NCBI RefSeq assembly: GCF_000264995.1 | Contig: NW_006767447.1 | Location: 436,268 to 500,267, forward strand | DNA length: 64,000 nt | Direction: 5' to 3' | Source: Punctularia strigosozonata HHB-11173 SS5 | Taxonomy: Eukaryota > Basidiomycota > Agaricomycetes > Corticiales > Punctulariaceae | Shown here: one piece after another, positions 1 to 12,693 of the stretch | How the letters are laid out: every line of letters starts with the position of its first letter | Position numbering within the stretch: the stretch's first letter is position 1 | The notes under the pieces: model-generated | Seen by the model: the letters and a program-made list of their open reading frames with translations, nothing else | The model's database searches: none | Told to the model about the DNA's origin: nothing | Program-made: the position numbers and the translations under genes

Positions 1-947
1 GCGTGATTCCTGACGTTCCTCTCCTAGGGCCGGTATCAACGATGAGACGTTTCGATGGTACTGGAGGCGGGGGATACCGCTCAAATGTGAGGGCAACCGA
101 GCAAAGAGGGTAATACGGCGGAGGCCAGGTAGGGCGCCTGGGGCCGCAACTAACGACGGGACCGCTGCCGGTGCATCCCAGAATCCGTATGTAGGCTCTG
201 CATCATGGGTACTGCATACATGAGGGTGGGCGGCCACTTTACGAGGACGAAGTAGCACAAAACGCCAATCCAGCCGTATTTTATTGCGATGGGAGGTGCA
301 ATATGGTAGCACCGGCCTCTCACATGCTGCTGGGATTGCGGTGCTCCCAAGTGCGCAGCGACATATTGGCTCGACCAAGCACAACAGGCTATATAATGTC
401 AAACACGTTGCTGATAGAGTTACACATAATATACCCATGTCTAGGGGGTGACCAAGGTGTCCATGGAGGGCGCGCGTGCACACACTGTCTGCATCTGTGT
501 GGGGGCCTGTCCCTGAGCAGCAGGGAGGGTGTTGGCAGGTGTGGCCATGGGTTGGGCAGGTTGGGTCTGCCCGTGTTGCCTGTTGTCTGCTTTGTACATG
601 TCCTCATTGTCGCCGCTGTCATAGGGGGTGGGGTTTTGCTCCTGTCTCAATGTGCCCTTGGTGGGTAGCGCGTCGTGGGCCGGGTCTCCAAGGTTTTTGG
701 TGGTTTGTCCCTGTTGCATCCTTAGATGGTATGGAGTGATGGACTGGGGTGTGTGCTGTGCTCTGGGTGGTGTAGGGCTTGGGGTGTCAGGGCACGGCTC
801 CCACACTCGCCTCATGTCCCATTGTTCCCCATTCTGCTTCTGCTTCTATCCCATTTTGTTCATTTCCCCTAATACTTCCGTCTCCCTATCCGGTCACGCT
901 CTCCCGCGCCCTCCTTTTGGCATCTCCCCTATTTCGTTCTGTCGCTC
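1..947. other. stretch without a supported gene
   Basis: No convincing gene. A minus-strand open frame of 124 codons at 441-815 is rich in Gln, Pro and Thr, but has no motif I recognise and no splice context. The stretch 820-950 is pyrimidine-rich on the + strand. A CCTAGG motif, the first of eight in the next 1.85 kb, lies near position 25. The DNA looks like intergenic or decayed accessory sequence leading into the inverted repeat. Confidence 0.5.
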
Positions 948-972
948 GGCGCTCCTAAAGCCTCCGCACCCC

Positions 973-1726
973 GCGCGGCCTTCCTAGGCCGTTCCACTGG
1001 TCACGTGCTGGGCACCCGAGGACCCTCCCCTTCTCTCATTGGACCATCCCTCATGTTGCTGATGGATTACTCAGCTACTATATAGTCGCCTGTCGCACCA
1101 GGGAGCAACTCAGACTTGTTCTCTCAGTTGCCTCCCTGCCTTGTGCGACAGGTATGTGTATTCTCCCTCGTATCTTCGTGTATATACTCAGTTGCCTCCC
1201 TGCCTTGTGCGACAGTGTCTCCGCCGCCGTCCCGGGGGATCCGCGCCGCTCCTAGGAGCTCCAGCGCGTACTCTGACATGGGGAGTCTCTTCTGGGCCAC
1301 GTGCGTGACCGTCCAGTGGTCGATGGGGTACCTGGGTGCTTGGCGCCTGCAATCGCAGCTTTGGGTGTCGCAGGGCAAAGGTGAGGGGGGTGGTTGCGCC
1401 GAACAGCTTGGCTACTGGGGCTGTCAGAGTACGTGCTGGAGCTCCTAGGAGCGGCGTGGATCCCCCGGGATGGCGGTGGAGACGCTGTCGCACAAGGCAG
1501 GGAAGCAACTGAGAATATATACAAAGATACGAGACAAATACACATACCTGTCGCACAAGGCAGGGAAGCAACTGAGAGAACAAGTCTGAGTTGCTCCCTG
1601 GTGCGACAGGCGACTATATAGTAGCTGAGTAATCCATCAGCAACATGAGGGATGGTCCAATGAGAGAGAGAGAGGCTCCTCGGGTGCCCAGCACGTGACC
1701 AGTGGAACGGCCTAGGAAGGCCGCGC
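973..1726. repeat. large inverted repeat (foldback-like element)
   Basis: Two arms of about 305 bp, 973-1279 and 1423-1726, are reverse complements at roughly 94% identity by eye, around a 143-bp unique centre. The outermost bases are GCGCGGCCTTCC on the left and its complement on the right. Weaker matching extends outward to about 948 and 1752 (CTCCTA and GCCTCC blocks). The arms carry CTATATAG, CACGTG, TCCCGGGGGATC and CTCCTAGGAG. I see no transposase frame and no clean target-site duplication. It could be a non-autonomous foldback element or a locus for double-stranded RNA. The family is unknown to me. Confidence 0.85.
1123..1576. repeat. 29-bp repeat in four copies within the arms
   Basis: Each arm holds two direct copies of a 29-bp unit that starts CTCAGTTGC and ends TTGTGCGACAG. 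On the left they lie at 1123-1151 and 1187-1215. On the right they are inverted, at 1485-1513 and 1548-1576. A shortened inverted copy (CTGTCGCACCAGGGAGCAACT, near 1090 and again near 1590-1610) lies outside them, so each arm can also fold on itself. The first left copy is followed directly by GTATGT, and the second ends in CAG 64 nt later, which resembles an intron with duplicated borders. Confidence 0.75.
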
Positions 1727-1738
1727 AATGTGTGGAGG

Positions 1739-1852
1739 CCCTAGGAGACCCGAAAGGATAGAAGAATGTATGGAGTTCCTAGGAGGCCCAAAAGAATAGA
1801 AGGAGCGTCTGGGAGCTCCTAGGAAACCTGAAAGGGTACTCTGTGTGGGGAA
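1739..1852 (+). repeat. ~39-bp imperfect tandem repeat, about 2.7 units
   Basis: Units begin with CCTAGGA followed by a CCnnAAAG-like block, then a GATAGAAG or GAATAGAAGGAG block, and end in GGAG. They start near 1740, 1777 and 1817. The array begins within the outer weak extension of the inverted repeat and shares its CCTAGG motif, so it is probably part of the same element or of an older host site. Unit divergence is about 25% by eye. Confidence 0.6.
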
Positions 1853-2548
1853 TGCGGGGAAACAGGGAAAGACGAGTACTGGAGGCGTGCCATGACAGGG
1901 GCGGGGGCTCAAAGGTAGCATGTAGTGGCCACGTGTTGCTCAGGTGGTTTGTTGTGTTATCTCTTTTTTCTTTCTTTCTGATTAGTAACTGGCTGCATTG
2001 CTTAGCGTTGTGGGTACGTGTCGCTCAGGCCTGGGTTGGGCTTTGGGTGTTCGCTGGCGCGCTCGCTCCAGCATGTGTGCGAGGCGTACGACGTGGTTCT
2101 CTTGTGGCTACTGGCGTGGGTGGTGTGTATCTACATAGAGAGTTATGCGTAGCCGGGTTCTATGTAGGTTTTGTCAGCCCTCGGGGGGCGACGGGGATGG
2201 TAGGTCCCCTGCGCGTGGTGCGCGAGGGGGCAGTTTTTGGTTGGGGGGGGGGGCTCCGGTCATTATTTCTCTATGGAAACAACCTCCTCGGGGAGAGAGG
2301 AGTTAACCCCTTCGACTGCCGTGGCGTTGTCGAAGGGTTAGCGCGGGGAAGATACCGCGCCTAACTTTTGACGGTAGAGTCAATAGCCAAGAGCCCCACG
2401 AGCCAAACCTTACACCTGGCTTAACTAAGCTTATTCGTAGTCACGCAGAACCTTCAGGGTGCGTGACGAAGTGACAACTTTTGCACTCCCTTTCACTCTC
2501 AACAACGTCCAATCCCTCGCCTTCTAAGCTACTACTTCTGTAACGAAA
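1853..2548. other. intergenic, DBP2 upstream region
   Basis: No supported gene. It contains a run of 11 G at 2243-2253, the hairpin at 2304-2340 and the 5' flank of the DBP2-like helicase. Open frames here are short or lack sense. Confidence 0.45.
2304..2340 (+). repeat. hairpin upstream of DBP2
   Basis: TAACCCCTTCGAC at 2304-2316 pairs with GTCGAAGGGTTA at 2329-2340 over a 12-nt loop, giving about 12 pairs with one bulged C. It sits about 210 bp upstream of the helicase start codon, so it could lie in the promoter or in the 5' leader. There is no T-run and no known element name; its role is unknown. Confidence 0.55.
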
Positions 2549-5144
<2,596 letters not shown>

Positions 5145-6257
5145 ATCATGGGTGGTAGATCTTGAGCGTTTTCTAGACCTACGTTATTTGCTCCCTAGTA
5201 TCAACGCAGCATGCATCGCAGTCGGATGACCTATACCTATAAAACGTCGTACATGACACACGTTTAGTGCGCACATTCAACACATGATTGCAGTATCCGA
5301 AGTGCAGGAACGTCAGTCATTACCGTGCCTAGTGGGCTTTATGCCTCCCCTTATGCGGAGATCGTGGCCTTCCGAATACGACGCTTCAGTCTCGATTTCG
5401 CCGACTTCGTTAGACGTTTAACGGGAGGTCGTTGGTATCTTGGGGAACGTATGGATGGATGACAGCACGCGGGCATTTGTTAGGACTCACGTCATTCCGG
5501 AGCTTGAACCGTCAGGGAGGGCCTTGCGAGAGAGGATTACACGCATATACGGCACTTTGTGGATGCGAGGACTGTTCGGTAGTAAGCGTCAGTTTTGAAG
5601 ACCCATGACATGGAGCCCACTAATTTTTGCCGTCCAGTGCGAGAACAAGTTCTGTCTGCCTGCCATCGCTCGCCTGCCCGACTTCTTCCGAACATCCAAC
5701 GAAATTGTACTGGTGGAGACCCAACGCATCTTCCCCGAGCGTGGGTTTCAAGGAAGAGATATAGAACCGTTTGACAACTTCCACAACAGAGATCAATTTC
5801 GGGATTGTCTCGCAAGATCTATCTTTCGCCGGCTGTGGCGTGGTGCCGTCTGAGGTTGGGACTGCAGGAAGAGTGTGAAAGGCTATTGCGCCATCCTCCG
5901 TTTTCTGCGAAAGAAATAACTCAAGTGGAAGCAGAGTGATCGCAGAGCGCTGACCTTGAGGTGCTCAAGGGCAAAATCAACCCAGGCGCTGATCCTTCCG
6001 CCAGTGGTAATGCGTACTTCGTGCAGTGTCCGCTGCTCCATCGGTCAAGGGCGGTGGCCGTGGGAGACTTGGCTTGTTGGTCTCTCTCCCCACTGTCTGC
6101 CGCGACGAAGACGATATTACCAGCCAACACGCTGATCAGTGGTCACGACGAACTGTCTGCGCTGGGTCGTGTGTCCACAAGGGTCCGAGCAAGCTACGCA
6201 AGCCACCGCGCCAGGCCCGAATTGCCAGGCTCGCAACTTCGCCACCCGCATCCGGCA
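5145..6257. other. intergenic, with a doubtful small gene
   Basis: Downstream flank of DBP2 and upstream flank of the DDT/PHD gene. A possible small + strand gene starts at ATG 5455. It opens with 43 codons (MDDSTRAFVRTHVIPELEPS and onward) ending near a GTAGTAAG donor at 5580, followed by an acceptor at 5632 (GTCCAG). The spliced reading then ends within about 45 codons. I do not recognise it and give it little weight. The frame that opens at 5961 runs in phase into the DDT/PHD start, but looks like a leader. Confidence 0.3.
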
Positions 6258-9200
6258 ATGCCTCGCCGCACCTCAGCCCGCAACGCTACCGCGAACTCCG
6301 TCGCGTCTGCCCCTGGACCGCTGTCGTCTGCACTCGAAGACCAGTCTTTGGATCCCATCCAAGCCAACCTGAAACTTCTGAGACGGCAGTGGAAATGGGC
6401 TGCGTTTCACCAGTTTTTCTACACCTTTGAGACGCTCGTGGCACTACCCGATATCTCCATCGCCGTACGTGCGCATATTTCGCGTTATTTGCGGGCTCAG
6501 CTCAATGCGCTTGCTCCCTAGGATATCGAGGACGACTTGACGCGTTCCACGGCTCTCGTGCTTCCTCGGATCATCATCAGGCTCATTCATACTATCAGCC
6601 ACGACAAGAAGACTAAGTGAGCCTTGACTGTAATAGCAATACACTGACAACAACTTGTCTTTCAGTATAGACAACTGGCAAACAAGCCTACGCAGGCAAT
6701 ATGCACGGCGCAACCCCGAATTGAATCCGCTCGCTCCCGAACCCGAGTCCGTACCACTGTCATCATCACCTAGAGAAGAACAAGACGATCCAGACGGCGA
6801 ACTGGAAGAGCCGCCTTCTCAGCAGGATTCCATAGCCACCGGAGTTGTCGAACGCCTTTCGTCTGCCCCCGTGTCCACTGAGCCGTCGACCCCCAAGCCC
6901 GAGGCTCAACCTTCGTCAGCTGAACAAGCGCAAAAGGATCCGCGCCCTACGGACTGGCTTCAACTCCCCATGCTACAGAAACTTGACAGCCTCCACCTCC
7001 TCACTGAATGGCAATTTCACAATGAGAAACGACTGAAACAGATCATGAAAGATGACGGGGACGATGCTTCTTGGGTATGTGATGGCCATGTACTCAGTGC
7101 CACGGTCTGCTCATGGTTCCTGTCCAATGTTAGCGTATTGAACCTATAGGTTACGATGCGAAGAGCAATGCATATTGGTTGATTGGCGGTGAGTCTTGCG
7201 GTTGTCAAACTCCACGCTTATACCGATGCAAGCGCTCGTGGCAGCCGATCGTCTCTGGATACAACGGTCCCCTCCTCGTCCAACAAACTTGAAACGCAAA
7301 CGCGCCGCAGCGAGACAGCCCAGTCGCAAAGCGGCTCGTACTGATTCTACCGTTGCACGTTCTTCACCCGCTATGAACGAAAGGCGCAAGGTTGTTAGCC
7401 TCAAGGCTGCTAGTCCCGCACCAGCTAAGAATACCCGTCGTGACGCTGGCGTTTCACCGGCCACTGCGAACACGGGGCGTGGGGCACGCGCGGCAAAGCT
7501 CCAGGCTAACATCAAGCTTGATGAACAAGCGAAGGCTCTAGAAGCCTTTAGACGAGAAGCAGAGAACGGCCTCCCCGGGCGAGCGCGTGCTACGCGACAG
7601 CCAACCGTGCTGCAGACTCCCTCCAAGCCGCCACTCTCTGGAACACCCCGAGGAACTCGCGCTAGCGCACGGCTGCGTGGCACTGTGGTCAGCGACGAAG
7701 ATGAATGGCAACCGATCCCTCAGGAGTGGCTGAAGGATGGTAACACAGATGAAGTGGAGGGTGGGATGTCGGAGATGGAAGGGGGTACAAGGGCTGGGAG
7801 TGGCGACGAGGACATTCTTAGTGAACTCAGTGACCTGACGGAACTTACGGAAGAAAAGGAGGAATTAGAAGGAGAGAAGACCTTGTCAAAAAATTCGCGA
7901 CCTCAGACAGGAAAGCCGCCTCGCTCGAAGACTATAGGCGAGGATGTAGTCATCGCGCATCAGGAGAATGAGCTCGCTACATCCCGCGAAACCGACGATC
8001 CGAGTTACGTTGAAAATGATCCAATGCCACCATCCTTGCCTGCTGATTTTGTTGAATGGGAAATGGTGAGGCTTTGCGGGAATAGCCTTATATGTTTCTG
8101 ACGAACCTGACCTAGATATGCGGAACACTAGAGGAATGGGAGCACATCGCCGATCGATTTGCGAATGCTACCCATTATCTCGAGAAGGCTCTTTATAAGA
8201 CGCTCAGTCAGCAGGTTGTCCCTATCATCGTTGAAGAGCTGAGGGTGAGCAAGTTTTATGAATCCCCCTTTCCTGAATCGAACCCGATCTATCCCAGGAA
8301 ATCGAGCGAAAGCGCCGTCTGGAAGAGGCCGTCGTGCATAGGAAACGATCATCCCGTATAGCTGAAAAGGAAAGTGTAAGAGAAGCCGAGGCTTTGGCGG
8401 CCAAACAAAAGGCAGAAGAAGAAGCTGCGCTCACCCGTGCTCAGCGTTTGGAGGCTCGACGCAAGAAAGAGGAGGAAGATAGAGAAAGGAGGGAGAAAAC
8501 CAGAGAGCAAAGGAGATTGGAACGGGAACTCCGAGAAAACGGCCAGAATAAGCAATCTGAGTGAGTTGCGTGATCATAACAATAACATTGCTTGACCGTG
8601 CTACAGTGCGGGCGCGATCATCGACGTGGATACCATGGATAGCGACCTCAAGGGAAAGCCGAGGCATAAGTCCGCAGCATCGACACCGGCAAGTGGCACT
8701 CAGACACCACGCGGAGAATGGGAGCTGTACTGCGAGATTTGCTACAGGCAGGGGCGCAATGTGGTATGCCCGGTTTCATGCTCGTTGTAAAGCATACGCT
8801 CAACAAGGCTGCGAGAAGGATGACGGAGTGCCTGTTGTGGCTTGTTCTTCATGCTCGCGGTGGCAACACATTCCGTGCCATGACAGGGCCGACCGCATTG
8901 CTGGCAAGCAGAAGCGCAATTGGGAAAAGGACACCTTCATTTGCCAGCGCTGCAGCTTCGATGTAGCCAATACACATCGGCCCAAGGCTCCCATATCAAC
9001 CAGTCATATCACTCGTCCGGGTACCAACCTACCACGCTCAGCGAGCTCCAATGGAGTGTACTTGCACCATAATCCCGTCATGCAAGGGTCGACCGCACCA
9101 AGATCGTCATCTGCGCAAGCCGCTCTCGTTCCCCCTCTTCCGTCAGCATCCATGCAAATGATGACGGGCTATATGCACCCGCCGGTGCCGGCAGGATCGT

Positions 9201-9853
9201 CTATGCCACAGCCCCCGCTGTCGTTCGCCCATTATCAACCGCCTCAAAAGGACTTCGTCACTGGTACGCAACCATACCCACAACCGCAGATACACAGACC
9301 AGCTTGGACCCCGGGGAATGGACAATATGCTGTATATCACAATGGTGCGGGTCATCCAAGCCAAAATCATAGCCAGCCTATTCCCGGACCGAGCAACCGT
9401 CCGCAACAACTGCCATACCATACACCAGGCTTGTCACACACTACACCCTCCGTTCTTCCGCACCGCGGTCCAAGTGGGGTGCCGTGGGCCGCTCACTCGG
9501 TCCAAAACGGTGCCTCCGCGTGGGGCGCGACCTCTGGTATGGCACTCGCCGTGAATGATGGCACTTTCCATAATGGAGGTCATCCATCGCGTAACGGTTC
9601 TGCCACTCAATACAACCACTTATCGGCAAGCAGCGTAGGCGCTGCCACTGGTCAATACGGCGGACCAGGCCATGGCGTCGTAACCCCTACCCCTACCAAA
9701 GGGCTCAGCACCAATCCTCAACCTAATGGCCTCGCGCAAGTTGGTGCGACCAAGCTTCCGCCCCCGACAACATCGCAAATCGATTCCGTGCAGTCCGAGC
9801 GATACTTCGGACCAATACCGTACCAACACCATGGGAACTCCGCAAGATCCTGA
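6258..9853 (+). CDS. DDT/WHIM and PHD-finger chromatin protein (RSF1/CECR2-like)
   Basis: Probable ISWI-type remodelling subunit or chromatin reader, nuclear. The 1056-aa model has a DDT-like helical region at about residues 35-115 and a WHIM motif at about 210-262 (IGYDAKSNAYWLIGADRLW). A long basic Ser/Pro-rich stretch and an acidic patch follow. A charged coiled coil lies at about 560-660. A PHD finger lies at about 697-755, with CEIC, CSSC, WQHIPC and CQRC supplying the C4HC3 ligands. The tail of about 300 residues is rich in Pro, Gln and His. Introns: 6465-6521, 6617-6665, 7075-7133, 7189-7244, 8066-8115, 8245-8297, 8561-8606 and 8764-8818. The last intron has an unusual AAG acceptor and lies inside the PHD finger. 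The start at 6258 is the first ATG that leads into the DDT region. The exact family name is an inference. Confidence 0.8.
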
Positions 9854-10120
9854 GGTATACTTCGTATTTACTGGACGAGTCAGATGGTGCTTTGCATAGC
9901 TATCCACAAATAAAGTTGACATATGTATCCTACCAGTATTAGAGCTGTACGTCGTAATGGGAAGGAGGATTGCTGTATTTGTACAATGCAGCCGATGCGG
10001 ATAATCAACGGATAGTTTGATACATCTTGAACTTCGCAGAAGACCATGGAAAAGGGTCCTGATCGAGAGGTAGATTCTGCGGCTGTCGTATCATTTCTCT
10101 GATAGAAACAGGTCCACTTA

Positions 10121-10888
10121 TTAGAAGGCCCTCGCCACTGCAACGCCACGAACGTACTCAAGAGGGCCTAAAACCCGCAACCCCCGGACATGGGTGTCTT
10201 TGCCATTCATGTGGTTCGTCACTATGATAATCTGCAGAACGTATGCGTGCACGGGCTTGCTGAGTAAAATGTGAGGATGACATTCACTTGAGCACAATGG
10301 TGTACAAGGAAAGTTACATACAAGCCTTCACCTTCTTCACTTGCCTCGGAAGATATATCGAACGTGATCCATCCGTCCGGTTTGTCGAGCGTGAGTACAC
10401 GGACGTCTTGCAAGTCGCTCGGCCCTGTCCCTGCGCGAATCGCCAGGGTTGACGGAGTATATGAATCATCCAGTGGAAAGCTCAGATAAATGCTCAGTTT
10501 CTGCGAAGGAGTCAACGAATGCGTACGTAGCGCAGTTTGAGCTTACTTGGATGGCCATCTTCCTCGGAAACTCGACTGTTATGAAGTGCGGTTGAGGTCC
10601 ATCCGAGCTGCACTCGTGTTATCCACCAGTTTCAATATATAGAAGCTATCTAGCTCACTGCCAGAATGTGTCGGGATCATTGTCTATCAAACACTCCGCG
10701 CCGAAGCCATACTTGAAGGAGGAAACGGACCATTTGGCGTACCTGCCGATGTCAGGCCAAGGTAGGCGCGGTGCATATCGAACAGCATGAAGGAGTGTGG
10801 TTCCGTCACTCGGCGTGGCTACATGAACTGATTGTGTATTCGCGCCTGCGGTGGGCGATCTTGTGAACGCGATGGATGGAGTGGTCAT
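10121..10888 (-). CDS. DOC1: anaphase-promoting complex subunit 10 (Doc domain)
   Basis: Substrate-receptor subunit of the APC/C ubiquitin ligase, which helps destruction-box recognition. The 202-aa model matches the family size. The Doc domain fills about residues 50-195, with AKWSVSSFKYGFG, the FW-SDGPQPHF block, SYTPSTLAIRAG, and the closing NHMNGKDTHVRG loop that binds the core complex. Introns: 10260-10321, 10501-10546 and 10608-10658. The third junction codon gives His (CA+C) where relatives have Gln before SDG. The gene is head to head with UBA4, 91 bp between start codons. No C-terminal Ile-Arg tail is visible; the protein ends RAF. Confidence 0.92.
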
Positions 10889-10979
10889 CGTCGACGTGAA
10901 CGCGCGCGTCGTTCACGTGCCTGTAGGAGATGCGCGCCTCGGTCATCTCGGAACTCACTCGCAGACTTGTTGGGCCACT
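10889..10979. promoter_or_regulatory. 91-bp divergent promoter, DOC1/UBA4
   Basis: The whole space between two divergent start codons is 91 bp. It holds a perfect inverted repeat, ACGTGAACG at 10894-10902 and CGTTCACGT at 10910-10918 with a 7-bp GC spacer, and an overlapping CACGTG box at 10914-10919. The repeat lies only 5 nt upstream of the DOC1 ATG, so it could be a protein-binding site, or a hairpin in the DOC1 leader. Confidence 0.6.
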
Positions 10980-12551
10980 ATGGCTGCCAGTCAGTGTCTT
11001 TGTGATTGCGCGTTATTATACTTACTCGAATAAAAATAAGATACATCTCGCGCCCTGGACCAAAACGATGATTACATGCGATATGGTCGGCAGATGATCA
11101 TCCCAGAGTTTGGCCTGCCAGGTACATTCGAAGGAGCTGCAAGCAGTTGCCCGATGTGACGACCAAATCCAGGTCAAGTGACACTACAACGATCATCGGT
11201 TGCAGTGGTTGGTGCTGGCGGTTTGGGCTGTCCTGCCCTGCAGTACCTAGCCTGTGCAGGAGTAGGTGAGATCGTGCCCTCGTCCTTGCGTCCGATGTTT
11301 CACAGCCCCGTAGGGACTCTCGGCGTTTTCGACGGCGACATTGTAGAGCTGTCGAACCTTCAAAGACAAGTTTTGCATACCGAGGCTCGTCTCGGCATGA
11401 ATAAGGCTGAGTCCGCCGCTAAAGCCATTCAACAGTTCGTGCTCTCCCCTTGATCTCCGCACCTTGCACGGCTCAGAGACGCCTCAGGATTAACTCCAGG
11501 ATTAAAGTCAATGTTTATCCGCATCACCTTATATCCAGCGATGCAGCGTCACTACTGGCCGCGTACGATGCAATCTTGGACTGCACCGACAACGCACCTA
11601 CGCGTTACCTATTGTCTGACACCGCCGTTCGCCTGAGGAAACCGCTCGTAAGTGGTGCTGCTCAGATGCTAGAAGGCCAGCTATGCGTCTACAACTTAGA
11701 CAATACTGGACCCTGCTATCGTTGCCTCTTCCCTAAACCTCCTCCTGCTCAAGCAATGGGATCATGCGAGGAGACAGGTATACTCGGTGTCGTCACTGGT
11801 ATCATTGGCAGCATGCAAGCTCTGGAAACGATCAAAATCCTTACTGGACGCCATGGTCGGTAATTAACGAACTCGGAAGCTTCGCGATTGTGGTACTGTC
11901 AATCAGGACTCAAGGATCTCCCTTAGACGGCAAACCGGTCCTTCTAATATATTCGGCCCTCGGGAGCCCTCCTTTGCGCCCCATCAAACTCCGATCGCGC
12001 TCTCCAAGCTGCATCGCATGCGGCTCGTTCCCATCTGCAACACCGGAAAGTGATTATGTCGCGTTTTGCGGTGGTCCGACTCCAAATTGGGTTTCGGAAG
12101 GGTTGAATCCAGGCGATGCAGGGTCGAGGATCACAGCATCAGTACGGTGGCCCTTCCTCATGAAAGTACTGATCCTCACCCCGCGTAGGAGTTGGGTGAG
12201 GCACTTCGCGTGAAACCCGACAGCACCGTGATCGACGTACGCCCTCCCACGGAATTCGGCATATGCCACTTACCAGGCTCTACGAGTACGTCCGTGCACT
12301 TGGCTTGTGCGATTGGCATTACCAATTGTGATTCAATAGATATACCCCTGAAAGACATCGCAAGAATAGGGGAAGCCGTCGAGAATCGCTCGCCCAAGTC
12401 CCCGATATTTGTGGTCTGCAGGCTGGGAAACGATTCACAGGTGGCAGCCTCGAAGATTAAGGAATTGTGTCCAGATGCCGTCGTCAAGGATGTTATCGGG
12501 GGTCTAAGGAGCTGGTCCAAAGAGGTCGATCAAACCTTTCCTATATACTAG
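10980..12551 (+). CDS. UBA4: URM1-activating adenylyltransferase and sulfurtransferase
   Basis: MOCS3/UBA4-type protein that adenylates and thiolates URM1 for tRNA wobble thiolation; it may also serve molybdopterin synthase. The 401-aa model has an E1-like ThiF domain ([11 protein letters not shown], the GAGGLG nucleotide loop, the DCTDN motif, catalytic Cys in GSCEETG). The zinc pairs are CYRC and CIAC. A C-terminal rhodanese domain follows, with the active Cys in [11 protein letters not shown] and a closing GGLRSW. Introns: 10990-11040, 11122-11172, 11266-11313, 11435-11478, 11856-11926, 12142-12188 and 12286-12339. The first exon is only 10 nt (ATGGCTGCCA). It was chosen because a stop precedes the YGRQM exon in frame and a good branch site (CTTAC) lies upstream of 11041. 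All catalytic residues are present. Confidence 0.92.
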
Positions 12552-12693
12552 TAATATAACATGCAATGTCGATAAGGACCTATGGTACACTGAGTTCATC
12601 GGTCATAGTGCGCAAGACCGTCAAGCCCATCAGTTGTTCACTTCTCTATAACGAGATCACCATGCTAAGAAGACAATACGGTGCGAAGGGGCT

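Noticed and set aside
441-815. 124-codon Gln/Pro/Thr-rich minus-strand frame
   Set aside because: No motif, no start context and no splice partners; composition follows the low-complexity DNA. Could be a relic, but not supportable.
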